44,866 bases of DNA, taken from contig MNCI01025566.1 of assembly GCA_015680685.1 (NCBI GenBank), forward strand, positions 122,581 to 167,446, read 5' to 3'. The stretch's first letter is position 1; the number at the start of each line of letters is the position of its first letter. Made by a program: the position numbers and the translations under genes. Below, one piece after another: positions 36,394 through 44,866 of this stretch. Below the pieces are notes generated by a model. That model was not told where the DNA came from and searched no databases. It saw nothing but the letters and a program-made list of their open reading frames with translations. This stretch comes from Gnetum montanum (lineage: Eukaryota; Streptophyta; Gnetopsida; Gnetales; Gnetaceae).

Positions 36394-37268
36394 AGCAGGT
36401 TCTAAAGAGGTGTGTAGACACTAATCTATGGCTCAATTGGAAAATTAGCCATTTGATGGTCCAAGAAGGCATTGTGCTAGGGCATCGCATCTCACAAACA
36501 GGGATCAGCATAGACCCTGAAAAGATTATTGTCATCCAAGGAATCACTTGCCAACCAAGTACCGTCAAAGATGTTCAGTCATTCCTTGGACACACTGGTT
36601 ACTACCGGCATTTCATTGAGCACTTCTTAAAGATCGCCAGGCCATTGGTAGAACTTACAAAGAAGGATACTCCATTCGTCTAGACCAAGGAATGCAAGTC
36701 TGCATTCCAAGTGCTAAAATAGAAACTCATAGAAGCTCTAGTTCTACAGGCACCTGATTGGTCCAGACCCTTTCACATTATGACAGATGCCTCCAACTAC
36801 ACCTTGGGAGTTGTGGTTACACAGTGTGATGATCAGAAATGTCCATATTATACCCACTGTGCAAGCCATAGCATTGTGGGTGCTCAACTAAACTATACCA
36901 CTACCAAGAAGGAGTTGATGACGGTGGTGTTCACCTTGGATAAATTCTGATACTATGTGCTCAGATACGAGGTGTTTGTGCACACTGACCATAGTACTAT
37001 CTAGTTCCTGATGAACAAACCAAAGGTGAGCCCCTGCATAATTTGGTGGCTGGTGATTCTTCAAGAGTTTGATCTTACCATGGTAGATCGAAATGGGACT
37101 GAGAATGTGGTTGCTGACCACTTGTCTCGGTTGCGATGGGATGACGCAAAAAAGGAGCCCTTATCCAACCAGTTTCCAGATGAACTCCTCTTCATAGGCA
37201 CCATTGATCCTCAAGTACCCAAGGAATCCCCTTGGTTCAACTGTATCCTCACCTACCTCACAACCTAG
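36381..37268 (+). pseudogene. E5 RT thumb/connection and RNase H domain
   Basis: After the frameshift the frame has GIVLGHRIS, VQSFLGHTGYYRHFI and PLVELTKKD, typical of the region after the RT palm. RNase H follows with MTDASNYTLGV (Asp), TTKKELMTVVF (Glu), VHTDHSTI (Asp) and VVADHLSR (Asp), so all four catalytic residues can be seen. In-frame stops come at 36681, near 36718, 36948 and 37002, each fitting a Trp, Gln or Arg codon changed by one transition. Confidence 0.82.
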
Positions 37269-37331
37269 GAGCTGCCAAAGGAGTGGAACCATCGGAAAAA
37301 ATAACAATTTCTCCATAAGGCCAAGTTTTTC

Positions 37332-38582
37332 ATGGAAATCAATGGCCACCTTTACAAGGTATGCGCAAATGGCCTGGTTCAATGGTGTGTCCTTGATGAC
37401 GATACACTACGCATCCTCCAAGATGCTCACGAGGGCCCTTGTGGGGGCCACTATGCTGGACGTCGAACGACCATTAAAATCTTGCTTGTAGGGTATCACT
37501 GGCCTACACTTTTAAGGGATGCACAATGGTTCACCCACTCCTGTGAACGATGCCAAAGAGATGGTGGGATGTTGGCACGGTTGGAGGGACCTCAACAGTG
37601 GATCCAGCCACTAGAGCCCTTCGACATCTGGGGTATCGACTTCATGGGGCCCATCACCCCCTTGTCAAATGAAAAATCATACATCATCGTAGCTATGGAC
37701 TACTGTACAAAGTGGGCATAAGCGACAGTTGTCGTTGACTATTCTTCCAACACCGTTGCATGATTTGTCCAGCAACAAATCATTACCAGGTTTGGAGTGC
37801 CACGTGCACTCATTTCTGACAATGGGACTCACTTCATGGGTGTCACTTTTTAGAAACTCATGCAATGCTTAGGGATAACACATAAATTTACAACACCCTA
37901 TCACCCCCAAGCCAATGGGCAAGCTGAAGTCACCAATAGGGAGATCACCAAGATACTTACCTGAACCATTAGCAAATATAGGAGGGATTGGAGTACCAAG
38001 CTTAACGATGCCCTATGGGCTTATCGCTCCACTTGGAAACTTTCTGTAGGGTACTCTCCTTATGAGTTAGTGTACGGAAAGTTGCCAACACTTCCAATCC
38101 AAGCAGAACTCCAGATACTATCCACAGCTAGTGACCTCGGCCTTGACCTACCGCTAGCACAACATGAATGACTAATCAATTTAAGTATGCTAGATGAGAA
38201 CCGACTAGTGGCCCTATTTTCAAATGAAACCCACAAGGCCTATAACAAGAAACGACATGATCTTAGGATTTAGAAGGTCACATTTAGATGTGGAGACAAG
38301 ATGTTGTATTGGAACCCCTCACATGTATCCCAACCGACAAAGTTTTAGACACTATGGGAGGGACCTTATATTGTCTTTGAAATCTTTCCATCCGGGGCCT
38401 TGCTTAGCCACAAACCTAGGGACTCCACCAGAACACAGTTGGTTAACCGCCAACAACTAAAGCCTTTTCGTGAGCTCCATGCAACCAGTGTCACTACCTC
38501 ATCATCAACCGGTCACCTTCGTTCCATTTTTTGCATCTCCTCCTTTCCAGCCAGTTATGGGGAAGACCGTCATCCCTGCTGA
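37332..38582 (+). pseudogene. E5 integrase
   Basis: The zinc-binding HHCC is complete: His and His in HEGPCGGHYAG, Cys and Cys in CERCQRDG. The D-D-E core can be read as GIDFMGP, LISDNGTHF and [12 protein letters not shown], all three acidic residues present. The C-terminal part has DKMLYWNPSHV and LWEGPYIVFEIFPSGA. The frame ends with TGA at 38580-38582. About eight in-frame stops interrupt it, mostly TAG and TGA. No chromodomain is seen, in line with Athila/Tat elements. Confidence 0.85.
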
Positions 38583-40090
38583 TCCATTTCCCTACAGCCC
38601 TCACCATTTTGTCATTTTTTGTTTTACACTTTTTTTTACACATTTTTTTGTCTTTCATCATCGTTCATACGTTTGCACATTCTTTGAACATCTTTTCCTT
38701 TTCTTTAATTATTTCTCGTTTTTCTTTATACTTGTCTATTTTTTCACGTAATGGCTAAGATGTCGTCGTATTGTCTTTAGGCATCTGGCACAGTCATTTT
38801 TTGTTATGATGGGTACTGTAATAGTCTTCCTCATTATCCTGGCTCCTGTCATTGCATGGTTGTCCTTGGATTTCATGTTTATTACTTCATACACTCAGTA
38901 GTGAATCCACATCATTCACCCATTCACCATTCCATGGTTTTCCTTTTGTTGCAAACATGCAACCCCTTCACTTAAAAACATTTTAATTAATGTGTGACTT
39001 GTGTAGTTCCCTGACTGAGGGATGATCCATTGGTTTGAATCGGGTGTGACTTCAAGGGGAATTCTTTATTCATTTTTCTATTATGTTCCCTGGGTTGTCG
39101 GTGTGTCCTTACGGATTTCCTACCACACCAAGTCTCTCTCCATGGAAGCTTCTGGGAATTTTGACGTTGCATGGTGTGGTCCTCATTGAAAATTTGAAAG
39201 AAAAAAAAAACAAATAAAATGAGGATTCAAAGTGTACCCCTTAATTGAATGCATGAAAACACACATGGGTCTTCGCATGGTGTGGTTCCCCCAAACAAAA
39301 GAAAAGAAAAGCGAATCACGGTGGGAATTCAAAGCACACCCCTTAGACCGCTTCTCACAGGCCATACGCCTTAGTTATGGGACTTCCTTGGTCCTCTCTA
39401 ACTTCGTCTCATTTCACTTCCTTCTTCTCATGTTACTGGAGTGGTGGTTCTCTGTGGGATCATTCTTGCTTCCTTGGGGGATGTTTGGGACTTCATTTAT
39501 TGCTGTGATGTCACTAACTGCAGATGGTTTTGGGTCTGACCTCAAGAAAGGTTCTACCGGGTCACTTAACCATAATCACACACGGGGTTTTCTGTGGCCA
39601 ACACTCAGAACTTTCATTCTCTCCTCTCCCTCTGTTCCCACTTCTCTCCGTACTCACCTCATTGCCCTTTTTATGTTTTGTGTGTTCATCATGTTTTCTC
39701 TAGGTCTCCCATGCCTTGGCAGGTTCTCTTGGTTTGGAGTCTTAGCTGGCCAACATAAATTCTTGGCACCCGGGCCCATAGACCCTGGTGTTGAGAGTAT
39801 GTAGAGGCTACAAAGGCTATTGCTTGCTATGGGGAGGACCCATCTACATATTCATGGTTCTTCCTGTTAAGCCTTCCATCCTTTGGATTTCTTGGGTGAT
39901 TGTTTTCAGTGTCCCATCGTTCGATTTCTTCCTCGTGGAGTTCTTTGTGTATCTCTTTCTTTGATTTTTGTCTCTTTTTCGCGCTCCATTCCCTTCCTCA
40001 TGTCCTCAGCCATGACCGGGCCTTTCACGTGCTTCAACTGCCTCAATTTGGTTTTTCAAATTCATCATTTTGGGTGTTTTATGGGTTGGT
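38583..40090 (+). other. E5 post-integrase spacer
   Basis: A T-rich stretch (38600-38750) comes first, then mixed sequence. A unit of about 75 bases occurs twice, at 39170-39246 and 39277-39351, each starting CATGGTGTGGT, having an A/G-rich middle, and ending in ATTCAAAG then CACCCCTTA-like sequence. The part from about 39480 on is shared with E1. The only long open frame is listed separately. Confidence 0.6.
39232..39804 (+). CDS. Open frame in the E5 spacer, probably not a conserved gene
   Basis: 190 codons, open from ATG 39232 to TAG 39802-39804, unusually free of stops in an otherwise decayed element. There are two hydrophobic stretches (around residues 55-95 and 143-175) that could be membrane segments. 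Envelope-like genes of Athila lie in about this place. However, the frame starts inside the duplicated unit, and the matching part of E1 (about 1380-1680) is not open, so conservation does not support it. Its function is unknown. Confidence 0.25.
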   Translation: MYPLIECMKTHMGLRMVWFPQTKEKKSESRWEFKAHPLDRFSQAIRLSYGTSLVLSNFVSFHFLLLMLLEWWFSVGSFLLPWGMFGTSFIAVMSLTADGFGSDLKKGSTGSLNHNHTRGFLWPTLRTFILSSPSVPTSLRTHLIALFMFCVFIMFSLGLPCLGRFSWFGVLAGQHKFLAPGPIDPGVESM

Positions 40091-40094
40091 CAAC

Positions 40095-40194
40095 GCTGGT
40101 CCATGGGTGAATAGTGCTGCATATACGAGGCCCCATATATGCAGTGCCTACGTATACATGGCCCCGTCGATGCAACGCCCAACCCCTATATGTA
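40095..40194 (+). promoter_or_regulatory. Internal U3-like promoter block ahead of ORF X in E5
   Basis: Units such as CATATACGAGGCCCC, CGTATACATGGCCCC and GTCGATGCAACGCCC are followed by TATATGTA at 40187-40194. ORF X starts 369 bases downstream. The same arrangement occurs in E1 at 1985-2099 and in the LTR U3 regions. Confidence 0.5.
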
Positions 40195-40562
40195 CACCCT
40201 CTGCGCTTTCATTTTTCCTCATTTGGAGTCCAAATTGAGGGGATTTTTTTGCCATTTTTTCTACCTAACCCTTCCCAACACACCTACATTCCATCACACG
40301 TCCGCAACAACCTATCCTTGTCCTTTTTACGCAATTGGAGGTATGCTCTTCGTCGTGGGGGGGGGAGGGGGTGGTGCCCTTGTGTAATTAATTAATTAGT
40401 TGTTAATTATAAAAAATTTGACCCTAACCCCTAAATTAATGCTCTGCGAGACTTATCGGTGTGCTTGTGCCATTAACATAACTTGGTCAAACTGAGAAAG
40501 TATATATGGACCATCTTAAGCTACTTATGAATGGTCTAATGGGTGGTTATGTTTGATTGTAG

Positions 40563-41850
40563 ATGGCACCTAAGCTGAGGCACCCAAGGAATGAAGGACC
40601 GTCACAACCAAGGGACAAGCACCCATGCATGGGAAGGGGATGAGGTGTGCAATCGCCAGAGCATGCGGAGGGCTCTCATGCAACTGGGCCCTTTCGCAAA
40701 AGGCCTGATGTGGAATCTGTTCATTAGATTTCTGAAGAGGAGATTCCCGACAAGCAATCGGTTGGGGGTGAGACTCCTGGGATAGCACCGCGGCTTGAGG
40801 TCACCCTAACCCAAGCTTGCTTTGATGCTATCACGCTGCACGAGATGCAACAAATGGTCCTCCAAGAGCTAAATTTTGGACCATTCCTCGAGAACGAGCC
40901 TGCAGACGTGAGGCTCCAACTGCAGAACTCTCTGATGTGGCCAGTCATTACAACCAGTGGTGAATGGTACTTAGGAGAAACTTATCTCTTCTAGAAAAAT
41001 CAAAAACCAGGGTCTAGAGTAAGAATCAAAAACATTTATGTCTCTTACTCTTCGGAAGCGATAGTGCAAGCTCTGGGGTTACCTGAAACTGGGGAAGATG
41101 TGGTAGAAATTCCAAAGTAGGCCGATCCAGAGGTAAAGGTGCAATGGACCAAATGGTGCTATGGGATGGAGCACAAGGAATTTAGCTCCTTGACCACAGT
41201 AGAGAGAGTGTACTCAAAGATCACGTCTTACCATTTGAGCCCAACGGTAAGACCCAGCAAAATCACAGCCTTCTCCTCATGTGCGTGTGCCACCTTGTGT
41301 GGGAAATTTCCCATGAGTCTTCCACAGCTACTATTTTTGGAGATTGAAAAGAGGTTCGCTGAGAACGAACGTGGAAGATGAGCTCTCCCATTTCTCTGCC
41401 TAATCCAAAAGTTATGCAAATAGGCAGGGATAGCATGATATTCTAATGACATAATCCGGCATGTCCCAATTGCCTCATGGTGAGAGATGATGAAAGATAA
41501 AGCTCTAGCTACCAAAGAAACAGAGGAGGAGCAGCAACCACCTCTACCACCTGCACAAAAAATGTAGCAAAACATGGGAGAATACATCTATGAGATCCGA
41601 GAAATGCTCTTGTGCCAGCAAGAGTAATCTAGCAGGATTGGTGGAGGAGAAGACCCTTCAGTCTATCACCCTGCCATGAGCCACCTGGAGCAAGTGGCTT
41701 AATCAGTCAACTTCCTTGAAAGGGTAGGGCTGATATTCTCCACCACCTAAGCACAAGTTCCAACTAGAACAGATTCAAGCATCTGAGATGTTTCAACCTC
41801 AACCCAGCAGTTATTCCCCGAAATCTTAGGGAATGCTACTACCTGTACCG
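40563..41850 (+). pseudogene. ORF X of E5, N-terminal part
   Basis: Begins MAPKLRHPRNEGPSQP at ATG 40563 and aligns without gaps to E1 2582 onward for at least 287 codons. Shared segments include LEVTLTQACFDAI, ELNFGPFLE, GEWYLGET, VRIKNIYVSYSSEAIVQALG, RVYSKITSYHL and LPFLCLIQKLCK. Stops are at codons 27 (TGA), 55 (TAG), 144 (TAG), 186 (TAG), 273 (TGA) and 287 (TAG), among others. Similarity to E1 ends at about codon 430. The domain resembles the putative plant transposon protein family. The biochemical role is unknown. Confidence 0.6.
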
Positions 41851-42539
41851 TCTGAAATCGTCGGTCTTTGGCTGGAAGGAAACAGAAATTGGGGGATCAC
41901 CGGACACGCACAGAAGACCTTACCTTCACCTGAGGGCAAGCTAGAATTTAACGAAGGCAAAGTACCTTGAGTGGTCTACACGCGGATCAGGCAAGGATTT
42001 CCTCGAGCGTACACTGAAGTGCTATACGCTGGGCTATATGTAAACGACGTAACAGGTGTAAAACAGAGCGTAAACAGCATAACTGATGCAAATGTAGCGT
42101 AAACGTAAAAGAGCGTAAATAGTATACATGCAACAATTAATGTAAAACTGTAAAAAAATTTAGGAAGCAAATGCAACAATATTATTGTGAAGTGAGAGTT
42201 ACAATGCATCGATCTAACGCAGTTGTGGCTTTCACACAAGGCGGACGAATAGCCCTGGTGGATGCAAGGATGACTGTGTGCTAGTTCAAACTACAGGCAC
42301 AGCGTAGAGGCTGTATGCTAAGCGTACAGGGTTGAGGTCTAGCGTACAAGGTTCTCTGCTCTGGTTCTTAGCGTCTCTATTTTTCTCTATGGTTTTGCTC
42401 AAAAATTGCCAACCGACCTCGATCTAGTGAAAAATTGAGATTTTTATACAAGTTTAGACGTTAGACTCGGGTTGGGTGACATGTGGTGCTTTGACCGGGT
42501 GCAAAAGAATAAAATTTACAAGTGTACAACATGCCGCAT

Positions 42540-42910
42540 CTACAGAGCATATACGTTGGGCGTATACGCTGTATCTGATGGCCGTAGACTCTGGGCGTAT
42601 ACGCTGGATGTGCTGGGCGTATACGTTGATGGTTGCTCTATTCGTGTGAATTACTGCTTTGTATCAAATCTTATTCTGCAGTGCCATTTCCATGCCGTCT
42701 TCGGGGATTGCATGTTGGGCGTATACATCAGTCGTACTTGTTGAGCGTACATGTGAGGCATGTACGCTGAGCGTATATGCTGGACGTGTATGTTGTGGAT
42801 GCAGTCTGGGGCGTATACGCTGGGCGTGTACGCTGTGAATATCGGGCGTATACGCTGTGGATGTAGTCTGGGGCATATACGCTGAAAATGTCGGGCGTAT
42901 ACGCTGAAAA
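42540..42910. repeat. Array of palindromic GCGTATACGC words
   Basis: Perfect 10-base palindromes lie at 42560, 42595, 42811, 42846 and 42895. One-base variants are at 42618, 42824 and 42873, and more distant ones near 42719 and 42770. Most are set in GGGCGTATACGCTG. A longer unit (GTGGATG-AGTCTGGGGCGTATACGCTG, with gaps) repeats at about 42795 and 42855. Confidence 0.85.
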
Positions 42911-43488
42911 TTCATACTTACTGTAAACTAAGTACTTTGAGCTCCGAAGTTGCCATGTTTGATAGCAGATGTTGTCGTGGTCGTCGACGGGTCTTAGGGA
43001 CTTGCTCCCCATTGAGTTCGACTCTGCTTGAGGCTGTCTGTGAGGCCCTTAAGCTTCAACCATGCTGGGGAACATCATGACTTAGCTCGATTCTTGTTGG
43101 AGAAGTACTAAGCTTGAAATCTTGTGGTGTTTCATTGGCCCCTCTTTGTTGATGCTTGGAGGAATTGACCTGAGAAGCGTCGACGAAGAAGTGCAAAACA
43201 CCACAAGCAACTCGATAGATACTTTGTCCTTTGCCACCTGACTAGACATCATCACACTGTGTTCAGTAGCACATGGGATTGTGGGAAATGAAATTTGTAT
43301 TGGATAAGAAAAGGGAAATCGTGGGGATTCGGAAGGAATCAAGGTTGTGCATAGTGAAGGGGATGTGCTGGTGTGTATACGGGTCATGCTGATCCTTGTC
43401 AATAGCCACTATTTAGCATACTCGGAATCAGGACATGAGATGTGCGTCCTTTGGCGAAACAAGACTCTTGGTTAGTATCTGAGAGGAC

Positions 43489-43872
43489 TTGTTGACAGAA
43501 CTAAAGCCACGTGATGATGTGTTGCATTCTTTGGAGGAACAGGACCCTTGCTTAGTGTTTAAGGGGGAACCTGTTGGCGGAGAGCCAAAGCCATGTAACG
43601 GGATGTTTCTTGATTATTTTAGACATGAGCATTTGCTTTCGAGGCAACTTCCATCCCATCTTGCGTTTTATGTGGGAAGGGACAACGTTTTTTTTGTGCT
43701 TATGCTCAGATGTCATGTTGTGGGTTGCAACTGCTTAGGAGTGGCGCGATATGCAACGGTATGTTCGATGTTTCGGGCTGTACCGGATGTGTTTGGGATA
43801 ACTAAGTATAAGGTGTTGATGGATAGGCGGGATGTGAAATGGGGAGATGTACTAGTGAATGGTTCGATTTAG
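43489..43872 (+). CDS. Open frame of unknown nature, 127 codons
   Basis: Open from ATG 43489 to TAG 43870-43872. The N-terminal third comes from a tandem duplication that is visible in the protein as LTELKPRDD and VGGEPKPCNG. The rest contains FYVGRDNVFFVLMLRCHVVG, with no family I recognise. Codon use gives no clear sign of coding. It may be chance or a fragment of an unknown element gene. Confidence 0.25.
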   Translation: MLTELKPRDDVLHSLEEQDPCLVFKGEPVGGEPKPCNGMFLDYFRHEHLLSRQLPSHLAFYVGRDNVFFVLMLRCHVVGCNCLGVARYATVCSMFRAVPDVFGITKYKVLMDRRDVKWGDVLVNGSI

Positions 43873-44194
43873 TCTTGTCACGTGCACTGTAAACAACATC
43901 TCATCTTGTTGCTTATGACGAAGTGCATTCTTGTGCGAACACCTCTGAGTGTCATCCTGCAAACATAACTCCAAGAAGATAAGAAAACCATGAGTGCATA
44001 AGAAAGCTTAGACCTAAACAGCTACTGATGAAACAAAGGCCCCAGATGAGATTTTAGGCACTGTATATGAATGACAGCAATATCGTTAGGATTGACCGAT
44101 GGCGAGCGATGCAGCCATTCTGATGAATTTTGAATGCAGCTACAGATTGAGGAACCAGAGATGAAATTGCCACTTTATATTCTTAGCGAACTGT

Positions 44195-44430
44195 CAGGGG
44201 TTAGTTTTACGTCATAACCCGTTGGACATTGCTAGTTTATCGTCGTAGCAGACGGTACGATGCTAGTTTATAGTCGTGGCAGACTATGAAGTGGTAAGCT
44301 TGTTTATAGTCTTAGCGGACTCTGGTGAATGAGTGTGACAGTTTAGTGCCATGTCAGATAGAGCTCTGTGGTGTCAGTTTACCATCATGACGCCAGGACA
44401 TTCTGTGGTATTAGTTTTAAGTCATGATGC
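44195..44430. repeat. Seven degenerate repeats of an AGTTTA-GTC-GAC unit
   Basis: Units start near 44203, 44234, 44263, 44303, 44340, 44376 and 44409. Typical forms are TAGTTTATCGTCGTAGCAGAC, in shortened form TAGTTTATAGTCGTGGCAG, and AGTTTTAAGTCATGATGCC. Spacing is about 29-40 bases. A related pair, AGTTTAAGGACTTTTCGGG, follows at 44575 and 44602. Confidence 0.7.
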
Positions 44431-44866
44431 CAGGACTACTTTGTGTGGATGCATGCATGTACGTCTGTATGATCCTGTAAACAAAAGCTACTAGAGAAAA
44501 CAATATTAAATAGCAACTGCAGAAAACATGAACTGAAATGCATCAATAAATAAAAGATAATGTGAAATGGTGGTAGTTTAAGGACTTTTCGGGCCATGGT
44601 TTAGTTTAAGGCCTTTTCGGGCAATGAGAGAACACGTAAGCTAATACAGTACAAACTAAGGTGACGTATGCATAACGAACAAAGGTGAAGAGTGGGCGGA
44701 GATCAAATGTGTCTTTGGCCGCAGGGGAGTCTTGATTATGCGGTTGTTTCTTAGTCGGACATGGTCTAGGAGGCATGCTAATTTGCTCTGGGAGGCTTTC
44801 AGTTTTTACCCCTCGTTCGAGCATTTTAGCTCTAGGTGTTGTGTTTGTTGTTGTGGGTGTTGCTTC

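Larger units (their letters stand above)
31356..41850 (+). mobile_element. E5: near full-length Athila/Tat-like element, 3' end missing
   Basis: In order: 5' LTR, tRNA-Asp primer site, gag, protease, RT, RNase H, integrase, spacer with internal promoter-like block, and the first ~430 codons of ORF X. Similarity to E1 stops at about 41850 within ORF X, and no 3' LTR follows in the window. Either another insertion begins there or the end was lost. RT and integrase motifs (FLDGYSGYNQI, SFLGH, GIDFMGP) fit the Athila/Tat branch of Ty3/gypsy. Confidence 0.85.
41851..44866. other. Unassigned, more GC-rich region with several repeat arrays
   Basis: Composition changes sharply at about 41850, and no similarity to the other elements of the window is seen. 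Repeats: GCGTAAAC-like words at 42040-42120, GCGTATACGC palindromes at 42540-42910, a duplicated ~85-base unit at 43455-43620, and AGTTTA-GTC-type repeats at 44200-44430. Sub-repeats like these are common in long LTRs. No gag, pol or host domain is visible. The minus-strand frame at 44606-44824 is unrecognised. Confidence 0.45.

Noticed and set aside
38224-38460. Plus-strand 78-codon frame in E5
   Set aside because: It overlaps the integrase C-terminal frame, which has the recognisable WEGPYIV block.

Overview
This is plant nuclear DNA of the gene-poor, repeat-dense kind. No intact host gene, tRNA or rRNA gene is visible. Almost everything recognisable is LTR retrotransposon: Ty3/gypsy elements whose primer-binding sites fit plant tRNA-Asp and whose reverse transcriptase resembles the Athila/Tat group, a second gypsy-like family with long LTRs and a different primer site, and one Ty1/copia relic. 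The layering and the heavy decay by C-to-T / G-to-A changes suggest a seed plant with a large genome. The species cannot be told from the sequence.

Layout. 1-1332: the 5' LTR and start of a minus-strand element (B1) that runs off the left edge. 1333-13581: the 3' half of a plus-strand Athila/Tat-like element (E1) carrying an unusual extra gene, here called ORF X (2582-5431). Its 3' LTR (5670-6077 plus 13081-13581) is split by a complete minus-strand element E2 (6078-13075, target duplication CTTTT). E2 keeps gag and protease, but its polymerase is replaced by unrelated DNA that includes a perfect (CA)149. 13582-15367: the 3' end of a relative, E3. 15368-16320 and 24571-24663: two parts of a minus-strand copia pol relic, split by a complete plus-strand gypsy element E4 (16326-24565, target duplication ATACC). 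E4 has fused the start of its reverse transcriptase to the end of its integrase. 27283-29550: a solo LTR of the B1/E4 family (target duplication GGAAG). 31356 to about 41850: E5, the most complete Athila/Tat-like copy (LTR, PBS, gag, protease, RT, RNase H, integrase, spacer, internal promoter-like block, start of ORF X). It is cut off before its 3' LTR. About 41850-44866: more GC-rich DNA of unknown kind with several repeat arrays.

How the parts fit. E5 gives the 5' and middle parts of a family and E1 gives the 3' part, so a full member would be about 13 kb: LTR, gag, protease, RT, RNase H, integrase, a spacer of about 2 kb ending in a promoter-like block, ORF X, polypurine tract, LTR. The promoter-like block before ORF X has the same degenerate repeat array plus TATA box as the LTR U3 region, which suggests ORF X has its own transcript. 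E2 has the right LTR ends, primer site, gag and protease to be a non-autonomous partner of such elements.

No copy looks able to make a complete polyprotein. Most stop codons are explained by C-to-T or G-to-A change at CAA, CAG, CGA and TGG codons, as expected of long-methylated repeats.
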